Origin: Gliomastix tumulicola
Taxonomy: Eukaryota; Ascomycota; Sordariomycetes; Hypocreales; Bionectriaceae
Reading direction: 5' to 3'
DNA length: 64,000 nucleotides
Assembly: GCA_001599755.1 (NCBI GenBank)
Contig: BCHX01000004.1
Location: 806,001-870,000 of the forward strand
A program made the translations under genes and the position numbers. How positions within the stretch are numbered: position 1 is the first letter of the stretch; each line of letters begins with the position of its first letter. A model generated the notes under the pieces. The model was not told the origin of the DNA. It saw only the letters and a program-made list of their open reading frames with translations, and made no database searches. Positions 20,596-30,270 of this stretch are shown here, one piece after another.

Positions 20596-22411
20596 TCAAA
20601 ACCGCCCATATACAACAAACTTCCCCGTCTCGACCTGATATCTCCACCCATCCTCCAGCAACGCCGGCGCAACCGCCCTCCGCAGCCTCGACACGCCGCC
20701 GACGCTGTGCCGCCCCAGCCCCGTGATGACCGAGTACGGCTCCTCACGGGCGGCGCGCACGGGGAACTCGCCCAGCGCACGCCACCACGCCCACACCTTC
20801 CGCCTCGCAATGCGCACGCCATCGGGCACGCTGACGCCGTGCAGGTCGCACGAGTCGCGCGTGCTGCGCTCGTCGACGAGCATGTCCGCGGCGGCCGACG
20901 TCAGCTCGTGCGCGCTGGCCGCCTGCTGCTGTGCGCGCTCGCGGTAGACGTGCGCGGCCTGCTTGTAGAGGGAGTGCGAGGCGCCGCGGCGGAAGAGCTG
21001 CGTGGCCTGGGACTCGGCGTCGCGGCGGGACTGCTTGGCCTCGGTGAGGCGCTGGTTGACCTGGCTGAGGTCGGTGATGGTGGCTCGGGTTGTCGTCGTC
21101 GTCGTCGTCGCCCATGCGGAGGGTGTCGGTCGCGGTGCCTTGGTGCCGGAGATCTGGGAGGTGCTGCTGTTGCCGCTGAGGCTGAGGGATGCGACGCCGC
21201 TCTCGAGCTCCTCGTTAGGGAGCGGCGTGAGACGGTGTGTGAGGTCCAGTCTCTGCGTCCACGGGTTCTTGGCAAAGTGTCGGCTGAGCAAGTCCGCGAC
21301 CTCGTCAGCGTATTGCGTCTCGGGTGTGCCAGTCACCTGTACGAGAGTGAGCAAGTAGTGGTCCGGAATGTTCCTGAACCGCTGGGCAAGCGTCTTTGCG
21401 CGGCCCTTGCTCTCATCATCCTGTGCGCTGATGTCCTGCGCAATGAACTGGTCGAGGATGTGCGCCGCCGCCGCGCCCTGGGAGCATTTCTTATTGTAGT
21501 ATATTGTCGAGACTTCATCATAGGACATGTCGATCCTGTCAGCAAGGAAAGCGATCTCATCTTGGTGGACGTGGTCTTTGGAAGAGCCGCGCGTCGGCTG
21601 CGGGCGGGCAGGTTCTGCCTTGGCCTTTTTCTGCTGCTGCTGCTTCTTCCTGTTTTTCTTCTTCCCCTTGCCGACCTCCTCATCGTTCTCCCGGAAGAAG
21701 CCATCAACGCCTCGTTGACGCTGACCCGTTGACTCAAGATGCTGGATGTTGAGCAGGTCATCCAGGGCCGCCTGGAAGTCGCCGTCGGCCTTCTTGATGG
21801 CGGTCTTGATATCAATCTCCTTGAGGCCGGCGAACATGTCCCGGAGCTGGGAGATCTTATCCCCCTCGCTGGCCTTGTCAAAGGACGTCAAACGCGGGAC
21901 CGAGTATCCCGGCGCCAGTGACGGCGAGCTTGTCGCCGGATTGGATGAGGACATGTCTGTGTGCGACGAGTCCGTGTTTTGCGCAGAAGCCTGCTGGCTC
22001 GCGCTCGACGATGAGCGGCTGGCGCCATCCTGTATCAAGCCAAACTGAGGCGATGATACATCCAGAGGCGATCCAAGCGGCTGGAAGGCTACGCTTTCCT
22101 CCGCCACAGCATCCTCTGCCAGACCTTGCAATGTCTGAAGGGCGGCCTGATAGCCTGATGACGTATCGAGGTCATGATCCGATGCAATGGCGCGGATGAG
22201 GGCCTCATCGAGCTGCGTGCGGAACGAGTCCTTTCATTCACATTAGCGTCCGAATTTCATCGTGTTGTGACATGCAAGTGTCACTAAAGGATTTGACATG
22301 TGCCCACTGAGCTTCCTGTATATGGGCGCACGTCTCCTCATTTGAACAACAAGAGTCAAGTCCACGTACCACAAGCCGCTCCAAGGGATCTGGCTCGGCT
22401 TCACGAGACAT
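20596..22411 (-). CDS. CUE and Smr domain protein, Cue2-like endonuclease
   Basis: Two exons (22411-22370, 22230-20596) code for 558 residues. Yeast Cue2 is the endonuclease that cuts mRNA at collided ribosomes in no-go decay. Here a CUE/UBA-like segment lies at about 138-179 (KISQLRDMFAGLKEIDIKTA) and a second at about 237-277 (DEIAFLADRIDMSYDEV). A basic Gln/Lys linker between them reads KKKNRKKQQQQKKAKAE. Later comes a DUF1771-type helix pair (RRDAESQATQLFRRGASH...YKQAAHVYRERAQQQ). The C-terminal Smr domain has the catalytic-type DLHG (CDLHGVSV) and TGLGRHS in place of the usual TGxGxHS. Exon 1 codes for only 14 residues (MSREAEPDPLERLV) and joins in phase 0 to DSFRTQLDEALIR. The domain order fits Cue2 homologs; nuclease activity is inferred. 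Confidence 0.85.
21092..21110 (+). repeat. (GTC)n trinucleotide repeat inside the Cue2-like coding region
   Basis: Six GTC units on the plus strand encode a threonine run on the minus strand, in the linker before the DUF1771 helices. It can change length without shifting frame. Confidence 0.8.
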
Positions 22412-23609
22412 GAGGCCAGTAGTAGTTTGGGGAACACGGGACGGAGGTCTTGCAAGCGCGAGGTCTCGTCAGAGGCATGGTCAGTGAGCAACGGCAGGTA
22501 GCGCGCAGACTTTTTGCTGTCGGTTGTTACGTCGTTGATTTTTGGTTCTTATCAGAGTCTTGTAGTGGGGGTGGGAATTTGGCAAAAAGGGACCTCGGAA
22601 GGGGGGTTGGCGGATGACGGGCATATTTATTCATCACTGCTACGGCAACGACAGGTGAAGTCGGAGTCGTCAGCTCTATCCTTCTATGCAGCACGCGACA
22701 GGTGAATGACAGCATCAGACGACAGGAAGAGGCTGATGATTCACTGCCTGTCACTGACAGCCTCCACTACCGGAGACTGCGACCGCCGGACGAGTCACTG
22801 AGACAGCGCCTGCTGACAAAATAGCGGCCGATTGTGGAGGTGGAAGCGAGTTCGGGACAGCGCTCGGCCATGTGGGAGCACTTCCGGATCCTGCAGCTCA
22901 GCCACTGTCACCGGAGCCACCACCAGCCGTTAATTACAGCTGCAGCTTCGATACGACGGTAGCTTCCGCTGTCTCCTATTCTCGCGACGTTGATCTCACT
23001 GTCACCTCTGTCTCGACCGTCCGCAGCACCATTCACGGATTGTGCCGCCGTCCTCTCCCTTATACGAAACCCCCTGTTGAGGCCTCCAGTCCCCCTTCAG
23101 GGCACTTCATTCCCCACAGTGGCCTCTCCAACGCACGCCAGGCGCCCAGTCACGCATTCGCGACAGTGGACCTGCCCCAGGTGTTTAATGGCATTTTAGG
23201 CGCTCAGCCGCTGGATGGAACCTGGAAAAGCCCAAATTAACCCTGGCCCAGTTTCATCTCAGACCCTTGCCTCGCGTCGCATGCAATTCGTGCGCTGGAC
23301 CGGACTGGAACCTCGCTGGTACGCAATCTCCTATTAATACGGCGTCTGTCTGGTTCGGCTGTCGTGTTCCATTCTCTCCTTCTTCCATCACCTCGACCGT
23401 TGAAGCCATCGCCATCAGGTACGTCTGGCCGTCTGTGCACTTCCTAGCAAACAAGCAAGCTTGCGGCGGGGAATGCCGACTTACACCCAGCTCCCCGCTC
23501 GAGCTTGCTTCTCTCCTTATCGGCACAACTGACCTCTCGATTCCACAGACTTCAGCTCCCTTGCTATCTCTATCCTACCTCTCCAGAAACATCCATCTAC
23601 TCCGTCACC
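22412..23609. promoter_or_regulatory. Divergent promoter region, Cue2-like and Ala/Pro/Glu-rich genes
   Basis: 1198 bases between divergent starts. No supported gene is present; a 206-codon frame from 23267 covers the 5' leader, first exon and first intron of the next gene and is not coding as such. A probable leader intron runs from a GTACGT donor near 23419 to a TTCCACAG acceptor near 23550. The last 70 bases before 23610 are pyrimidine-rich. Confidence 0.5.
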
Positions 23610-24320
23610 ATGCCCGGCATTCGTACGTTACGCACCCAGCTCCCACGAACCCTTTACTCTCCCACACCAAGCTAACGCGGACACCCACCAGCTCTCCATG
23701 CCCTCGACAACCTGAAGGCCAAGCTCAAGGCCGCCTTCAAGAAGAGGACCGAGAAGCCCGCCGAGAAGCCTGCCGAGACCAAGCCCGAGGAGACCAAGCC
23801 CACCGAGACGGCCCCTGCTGCTCCTGCTCCCGCTCCCGCCCCCGAGGCTACCCCCGCCGCGCCCGTCACCGATGCGAAGAACACTGAGGCTCCCGCTCCT
23901 GGCGAGACGGCCAAGGCGGCTGACCTTGTCCCCGAGGCGCCTGTGAAGACTGAGGAGGCGCCCAAGCCTGCTGCTACCGAGGCGGCTGCGCCTGCTCCTG
24001 TGCCTGAGGCCACGGCCCCTGCCCCTGCCGGTAGGTTGCGAGACGAATACAGACGAGAAGATAGGAGATGACTGACGGGTGTTTGATAGCTGAGCCTGCC
24101 CCCGCTACCACCACCGCTGAGGCCCCTGCCCCTGCCGCTGAGGCTCCCAAGGCCGAGACTCCTGCTCCCGCCCCTGGTGAGTTCCGCCTCTGATTCAGAC
24201 AGACAGACAGACAGACAGCGATATACTGACAAGTTAGTAGCTGCTCCCGCCGAGGAGAAGAAGGAGGAGACTCCCGCTGCCCCCGCTCCTGCGGCTGCCG
24301 CCCCGGCTCCCACGTCGTAA
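23610..24320 (+). CDS. Small Ala/Pro/Glu-rich low-complexity protein
   Basis: Four exons (23610-23622, 23692-24030, 24090-24176, 24241-24320) code for 172 residues. The start MPGI joins to PLHALDNLKAKLKAAFKKRT, a short basic amphipathic helix. The rest is Ala/Pro/Glu/Thr-rich (for example PAEKPAETKPEETKPTETAP), low-complexity and surely disordered. All three introns are phase 1 and split a Pro or Ala codon. No signal peptide, membrane segment or known domain is seen. Similar small helix-plus-disordered-tail proteins occur in Sordariomycetes, but I do not know a function. A pyrimidine-rich promoter and a probable leader intron suggest strong expression. It is convergent with PTPA. Confidence 0.75.
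24196..24218 (+). repeat. (CAGA)n microsatellite in the third intron
   Basis: A run of five to six CAGA units lies inside the 64-base third intron of the Ala/Pro/Glu-rich protein gene, between the GTGAGT donor and the TAGTAG acceptor. Confidence 0.85.
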
Positions 24321-24646
24321 ACAGGCTTTTTGCCTCGACGTCTAAGCAGCCTACGGGCACGCTCTCCCGGGCGACCTGTTTTGTTTTTCTACTTATCTTG
24401 TTTTGCGCTGCGTGCAAACTATGGCTTGACTTGAATACCCTGATGTCCTGGCTTGGGGGAAGAAAAGTCAAGCGACGAGCGATGTGATGTGTTGGAATAC
24501 CCTTTGTTTATGTCATGTTGTGTAATTTTAGCTTAAGTACTAGTAGCCATGCTACAAATCTGGAACGAAATGTTACTTTCATACTAGACGTCTTGCTGGT
24601 GACCTCGAACTTTGGTCTATTGGGCTGCTTGTGTCTGGTATCTAGT
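24321..24646. other. Convergent 3' intergenic region
   Basis: 326 bases between the ends of the Ala/Pro/Glu-rich gene and the PTPA gene. It is AT-rich in part (TTTTGTTTTTCTACTT near 24378) and has no gene. Confidence 0.5.
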
Positions 24647-26067
24647 CTATTTGGCCCACGGAGCTTTCGTCACTGTGATCTGAGCTGCCGTCGATTCACC
24701 CCCGGACATCTGAGGCGGCCCTGTAGAAGTCAACGACCCTGCCCTCGGCCCCGGCGGAGGGGCTCTCGAATAGGGGATCCCCGGCCCGGACGGCGGACCA
24801 GGCATCCTCGCCGCCTGCGCCCAAGGCGCCCCCGTCGGCGGCGGCGGCGGCATTCCCCCGGCAGCAGGGGCTGTAGCGGCCGAAGCCATGGGCTGATTCA
24901 CCATGTGCACGCTCTGCGTAGGCTCCGGCGCCTCCGGGTCCAGCTCCCACGAGAAGAGCGCGCCAAAGGGGAAGTGCTGGACGACGGGGAACTTGGAGAG
25001 CACCTCGGCGTTGAACATCTTGACCATGCCCTTGTTGATCTTGCCCCAGCCGTCGCGGATGCCCGAGATGTCGAAGAGGATGGGCGAGTGCTCCCAGAAG
25101 GGGCCCTTCTTGACGTCGTTGATGAAGCCGATGGCGGCGAAGTACATGTTGGTCTGGCGGTAGTCCTCGACGGCCTGGGGTTTGGTCACGTCTGCCGGAC
25201 GAGGGGCGCCGCGGACGGAGCCTTCAAGCGGCGTGGGCTCGCCCGGGTTGATGGGGCGGGCGAGCTGGGCTGAGCCGAAGATGTAGGGGATGAAGGCGTG
25301 GTCATCGAGGCCCCAGACGCCGTGAGAGCCGGCGGGCTCGAGGGTGTAGGTCAGGATGAGCTTTCTGACGACGTTGAGGTAGCTGTATCTTGTTAGTGAC
25401 TGTACTCATGAAGTGATGGAGAGGTCACGACTCACGGCTCGATGACACTGAGGACGATCTCGCGCTCGATATCGCCATCCTGTACGCCGTCTTGGAAATA
25501 CCCAAGCTTCCATAGGGACCCCAAGAAAGCGAGAAAGCTGAGCTCATGTCCCGTTCCGTAGTCCAGCCGCAGCGAGCTCCCAAATGCGCCCAGGAAGTAC
25601 CGAGCGACCTCCAGCTTAGCCCCATCTGCAGCCTTCAGCGTCTTGCCCAGCATCCCCTCGTCGAGCAGGCCGTCCACTCTCTCCTCCAGCAGCTCGAACC
25701 ACGTCCTGAAGCTCACGTTTCCAAACCGTCTTGGGCCAGAATTTGGCGGCGCTTCGTCGACATAATTCTCCACCGTCTTCAATAGACCCTGCAAGGCCTG
25801 GATAGACGGCGTCGTCGAGGATTGTCTGGCGGGGGTGAGGGGGAAAGTGAGGGGTAGAGAAGACGAGGGCTGGTTGCGGGGGACCAGAGCATGGTTGAGC
25901 TGGAGGAGGAAGATGCCGATATCTCGGTAGGCTTGTGACTTTAGGAATCGTGATACATCCTGGCCTTCGTTGATACACTTGGCTGGCTCGATGAATTCGG
26001 CGGGGTTGGAGGCGAGGTCAAGGATCTCAAGTTTGGGGAGGGATAGGGCGGCTTGCGAGGCTGCCAT
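24647..26067 (-). CDS. rrd1: Serine/threonine phosphatase 2A activator (PTPA), peptidyl-prolyl isomerase
   Basis: Two exons (26067-25436, 25382-24647) code for 455 residues. PTPA proteins (yeast Rrd1/Rrd2) activate the PP2A catalytic subunit and have prolyl isomerase activity. The family blocks are clear: FIEPAKCINEGQDVSRFLKS, YRDIGIFLLQLNHAL, RFGNVSFRTWFELLEERVD, LDYGTGHELSFLAFLGSLW, LEPAGSHGVWGLDDHAFIPY and FWEHSPILFDISGI. The tail of about 100 residues is Pro/Gly/Met-rich and ends in TKAPWAK. That long tail is why I prefer the Rrd1 type over Rrd2; the distinction is less sure than the family. The intron has a GTGAGT donor and a CACTAAC branch point. It acts in the cytoplasm and nucleus. 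Confidence 0.92.
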
Positions 26068-26721
26068 GACAGTCTATCTCGTATTTGAAAATCAGGCGGA
26101 CACAGACTGAGGAGGTTGACGAGTTATGGCACTATAGGTTGGACAGTGAAAAACTGGATGATCTTTCAGGCAGTTGAAGATGTTGGGTGTCGTGATGACA
26201 AAGGCAGACAATTTGGTACAGGGTAAGCAGCTTTCCCCCTTCTGTCCCAGGGACCAGAAGTGACGTAGCCTTACGACGCCGCCCTAATCCCGCGCAGACC
26301 TTTGAGTGATCTCAAGGTCTTTCTTGAACGCTTTGCGATATACCACGTGACTATGCTTCTTTCTTTCTTTCTTTTTTTTTTTTTTAGGTATGAATGGCAG
26401 CTGATGATATTTTGATGAGACAGTACAGATGGTGGGATGTTTGTTGATGGCTGCCCAGGGTAGGTGCTGTCCCTGCTCCTGCCTCACAATCCCATTGTTG
26501 ATTGCTTAGGCAAGTGGTCTGTGCACGGCGCCTGCCATTCCCACTTAGTGGTATCGCGCCGCGTCAATCCCCATTCTTCCCCAAGCCTCCGTCCTTGTTG
26601 ACTCTCGATCTATGTTGATCCAGGCACGCACTCACTCCACAATAATTGCATCGCATTGTCACAGCCGTGCCTCAGTCGGCTTCACCCCGTCGAGCAAAGG
26701 TATCGGAAATCGGCTTACAAC
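26068..26721. promoter_or_regulatory. Divergent promoter region, PTPA and Myb-like genes
   Basis: 654 bases between divergent starts. It contains a pyrimidine tract of TTTC units running into a T run at about 26355-26385. No gene is seen. The sequence before 26722 is not strongly pyrimidine-rich, suggesting modest expression of the Myb-like gene. Confidence 0.45.
26355..26385 (+). repeat. (TTTC)n / poly-T pyrimidine tract
   Basis: Three to four TTTC units are followed by about 14 T residues, ending in an AG. It lies in the promoter region between PTPA and the Myb-like gene. Confidence 0.85.
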
Positions 26722-28803
26722 ATGGCGAGAACCCGGGCGGGTACGCGGGCGATGATGCGCTTCCCGCCACCGACCGTGCCTGGACACGACGAAAGTGAGA
26801 GTAGTTCAGACGATGAGGAGGATATCCCAGCTACCACCAGACCCCGGCGAAGCATCAACAGCGTTCCATCAAATTCGGCAAAAGAGGATGGACATGGCTT
26901 TCAACAAGCGATCAGGCCGCAGCTCCCAACCCCCCGATCGTCGATGAGGGGCCCCAGTCCGAGAAGACTCAGATCGTCTGGGAGGCAGGTGCAGGTTGAT
27001 CAAGGTGTTGCGATGGACGTGGACGAGGATGCTGACCTGCGCGCTCGGTTCGATAGTGATCCTGTCACTCAAGTCATTGAGCCTGGTATGGTCGATGCCG
27101 TGGAGGGAGACGACATGGATCAGTCGCCATCTTCAAGCACATCACCAGATGCCGGGGAGCTGTTAGGGGTGTCGGAAGACACAGTCGGTCCTCAACCAGA
27201 TCCCTATGACGCGCCTCTGTCCGAATCGGATGGCCATACGAAAGACGGGCATCGGGTAGCGCAGGAGGGCCAGCATGACGCCTTAGCCTCAGACGCCAGA
27301 TCATCGCCCGTTGTTGTCTTTATCGACCAGGACGTCCCATCAGGCCAGGCTGGGGCATTATCAAGGCCATCACCCCCTGGATCTGAATACCAAGCGTCTC
27401 TGAGCGGCGCTCAGAGTCCTTCTTCATCTGACCAATATGAGACTCCGCCTGAACAAAGCCGAGCACAACCTGGCTTCGAAACTGACTATACGGCAAGTGA
27501 TGTCCCGGTAGTTGTGGTGAAGGGGGACATGCTGAATGTCATGTTGAGAGCGATGGGCGGTCCGAAGTGGTGTGGCTTAGGCTCTGGCTGGATCAAACAT
27601 TTCAACAAGACGATTGGGGATTTCTCAGCATTCCACGAACCTCAGCAGCACTTCAACCATTGGTCCAAAAACCACACTCGCAAACTGTCCCCTGATCTCA
27701 GGAGGGTGTTCGAGTCCAGCTGGAGACTTATGGTGCTATTCAAAATGGCGCCGCGCCTGTTTGAACAGGATGATGCAGCCCAACGGGCCTATTTTGCCAC
27801 GGAAGATTCTCAAGAGGAGCTCAGGTCGTCCGCCGATACAATAGACGATGCAGTCAACAGCTTCTGCAGTCTGACGGCTCCTAGCAAACGAAAGCAAGCG
27901 GCGAAGGATGTCGCGAGGAAGGCCATTCCTCTGCTGCTGCTTACTTTGAGGTATGCCTTTATCATGGGTAGCCGAAAAGATCCTTTCCCCTCTGAATCTG
28001 GGACCCGAGAGGGGGAAGTCTCGGATGCCGAGTCATTGGAAGACGATGAAACAATGCAGCCTGGACGATCAAGGAGGAAAGCTCCGAACCCAGGTCTCGG
28101 CATCATGAAGGCTGCGTTTCCACGAGACTTACTCCTCTGCTTGGCGTCAATCTGCTCTTGGATAGAGAAGCTGCATTTGGCCATGTCGAGGTGGTTACTG
28201 ACCGATGAAACCGACAACGATCGGCAGTATTTTATGGTCTGGAAGAATCTAGGCAAGAATATTCGTGGCCTCCATGAATCCATAGATTACGGCCTTGCCA
28301 AACTGGAGGAAGAAGATCTGGAAGCCCAGGAGCTACGGAGACAGCTCAGCAGGGAGAAAGACCACCGTGCTAAAGTTGAAAGGGAAGCCAAGGCACAAAA
28401 ACTTCAGGAGGCCAGTGATCGTCAGATGGAATTCTTTTTTGCATCAACGCAGGGCATGGGCGGACCGCAACGACGTTCAGTGCGGCGCCGGTCTTACCAA
28501 CCCAGCACGATAACTCTGCCCACAGACACAGCACGAACGAAAAGGTTGCAAGACCGGAGGGAAAAAAAGAGCTCGGCTAAAGTCTATCAAGAGGACAACC
28601 ACGGCTGGTCTTGGGATGACGACAACTCGCTGCTGCATACTATCCGTCGTGTGCGACGGCCCAGCATCGAGGGCTTGCGAGGACTCCTTCCCAACCACAG
28701 CATTGGCGAAATCAAGAGGCGAATACTGGACTTGAAAGAAAAGTCTCGGATCTTTTATGAAGCGCGGGGAATTCCGCCCCCGGAATGGTGCTCCGCGGAA
28801 TGA
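26722..28803 (+). CDS. Large protein with Myb/SANT-like C-terminus, function unknown
   Basis: A 693-residue intronless frame from the ATG at 26722 (MARTRAGTRAMM). The N-terminal 260 residues are acidic, Ser/Pro-rich and disordered (ESESSSDDEEDIPATTRP). The middle, about 260-500, is ordered and contains VVVVKGDMLNVMLRAMGG and KHFNKTIGDFSAFHEPQQH. About 520-570 is a charged coiled coil (KLEEEDLEAQELRRQLSREK). The end reads GWSWDDDNSLLHTIRRVRRP, LPNHSIGEIKRRILDLKEKS and GIPPPEWC. This looks like a single Myb/SANT-type helix-turn-helix, with tryptophans near the start and the conserved pattern of acidic then basic helices. I infer a chromatin or DNA-linked nuclear role, with low certainty. I do not recognise the middle domain. 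Confidence 0.7.
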   Translation: MARTRAGTRAMMRFPPPTVPGHDESESSSDDEEDIPATTRPRRSINSVPSNSAKEDGHGFQQAIRPQLPTPRSSMRGPSPRRLRSSGRQVQVDQGVAMDVDEDADLRARFDSDPVTQVIEPGMVDAVEGDDMDQSPSSSTSPDAGELLGVSEDTVGPQPDPYDAPLSESDGHTKDGHRVAQEGQHDALASDARSSPVVVFIDQDVPSGQAGALSRPSPPGSEYQASLSGAQSPSSSDQYETPPEQSRAQPGFETDYTASDVPVVVVKGDMLNVMLRAMGGPKWCGLGSGWIKHFNKTIGDFSAFHEPQQHFNHWSKNHTRKLSPDLRRVFESSWRLMVLFKMAPRLFEQDDAAQRAYFATEDSQEELRSSADTIDDAVNSFCSLTAPSKRKQAAKDVARKAIPLLLLTLRYAFIMGSRKDPFPSESGTREGEVSDAESLEDDETMQPGRSRRKAPNPGLGIMKAAFPRDLLLCLASICSWIEKLHLAMSRWLLTDETDNDRQYFMVWKNLGKNIRGLHESIDYGLAKLEEEDLEAQELRRQLSREKDHRAKVEREAKAQKLQEASDRQMEFFFASTQGMGGPQRRSVRRRSYQPSTITLPTDTARTKRLQDRREKKSSAKVYQEDNHGWSWDDDNSLLHTIRRVRRPSIEGLRGLLPNHSIGEIKRRILDLKEKSRIFYEARGIPPPEWCSAE

Positions 28804-30270
28804 CGGGTGTTTGGAAGCGAATGAGATTTTGATACCTCCTGGTGGGATTTGATTTATTGCCTTGACTTGCACATGACATTCTGCGTGTGCGAGGGTGCGA
28901 TAGCCGCAAGGAAGAAGCGACAGCAGCGGAATCCCAATCCTGGGTTTGCCCGCGCAACGTGGCGTGCCGGATATGTCAGGGAGCTTCCGACGAGTCTTAT
29001 AACTGTATTGCCAGCGCATGAAGCGGATCGACAGCTCACTCCCCGCACGCATATTGATGGTGCCCAACATCGTACCTGCGACCCAAAACGCAGGCGAACC
29101 CAACAACCCGGGGTTAGCTGGTGTTCGCCTCATCGGCCTTGTGGGTGACTCTTACGCGGCCATGAGGGGGAATGCGTGCTCCCTATTGAACGGGACTGTT
29201 GGGTAGGCGGGTGGAAGGGAAATACCTTTGGCACTGGACGGTATAGCAATAGTGCACCAAAGCGGGCTGCTCTGTAACACGAGATGACTATGACACTTAT
29301 ACTCCATAGTATTGATAACAGACGGGATGTGATGTGATCTGACCCTGATGGATGTCTTGAACCCCTCCTTGCCCTCTCCTCTCCTCCTTCTGGGCGCTGG
29401 ACGCGACGTGTGATCGGACCAAGACGGGGCTTCTCTAGCGCGCGTCGTGCTGGCGATTTTAATTTCAACTGGCTCCAGTGCGGGAAGGGGGTGGGTGACT
29501 GGTCACGGGGTTCTCGACTGATGAGCTGTCAAGGAGACGTGAAACCGAGCCGATGCGTGGCCGAATCCATTCCACAGGATGTCGTACAGCGATGCCCTTG
29601 CATGTCATGCTCAGGCCGTCCAATTCGACTGTTCCTGTCGCCGAGATCCAATGCCCGACCAAAGATCTTTGTTCGGGTCGCGATCCCAGGGAAGCCTCGA
29701 TGAAAGGATCCAGTAACTGCCGACGCGCCGTGAGCGCCACTAAGGCCCCCTAAGAGTGCTGCAGCCAGTTGACCATTCAGGGCCCGTTGGGGGAGCAGTG
29801 GCGCCCAGCCGACCCCTGTAAATCAGTGGAGCCCACCGACCCGACCGCTAAAAATCGATGAACAGTTTCCCTTTGGGGGGCAAACCTTAAGACCGGCCAG
29901 AGGTTCAAGCGCGGGACCTCTTTTTTTTCTCCAGCTGCTTGCCCTCTGGCTCTCCTCTCCTTTCCCTGGCCTCATTCCAATTTGCGACACTCCTTCTGTG
30001 CATTTTCCCTGTCTCTGCGATTCGAACGGGTGCATCCTTTTTGACCTCTGTGGCTTTGAACGCTTACAGAGTTCGAGCTGTTCCTGCTTCTGGTTGTTGG
30101 TTGCTACGCATTTTGTTACTGGGTGTCGTGGCCATTGGAAATAGGAGAGCTTACAAGTCTATTCAAGGTACCGCCGCATTGTCGCTCTAATCTGTGATTT
30201 GGCCTCTGGCTGACCTGGGGTTCTCTCCCCCTCTTCTAGTTCCCTACAATCGCCGCTGGAATCTTGTGCA
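28804..30270. other. Intergenic: promoter and leader of the coiled-coil gene
   Basis: About 1.47 kb with no supported gene. The 3' part (29930-30010) is pyrimidine-rich (TCTCCTCTCCTTTCCC), and transcription of the downstream gene probably starts near there. Weak reading frames around 28849-29148 and 29410-29740 have no protein sense. Confidence 0.5.
30168..30239 (+). other. Probable intron in the 5' leader of the coiled-coil gene
   Basis: A donor GGTACC (intron from GTACCG) and a CTTCTAG acceptor enclose 72 bases with a GCTGACC branch point 23 bases before the end. It ends 31 bases before the start codon. Leader introns of this kind are common in strongly expressed fungal genes. Confidence 0.55.

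Noticed and set aside
20707..21732. 341-codon plus-strand open frame
   Set aside because: It is antisense to the CUE/Smr gene, has Arg/Val/Leu-rich composition typical of the reverse of GC-rich codons, and matches no family.
23267..23887. 206-codon plus-strand frame overlapping the Ala/Pro/Glu-rich gene
   Set aside because: It runs through the probable leader intron and first intron of that gene in the wrong frame, ending in Arg/Gln-rich text. The spliced model gives better protein sense.
29893..29925. GAGGTTCAAGCGCGGGACCTC inverted sequence resembling a tRNA arm
   Set aside because: A hairpin can form, but no cloverleaf could be drawn around it, so I do not call an RNA gene.
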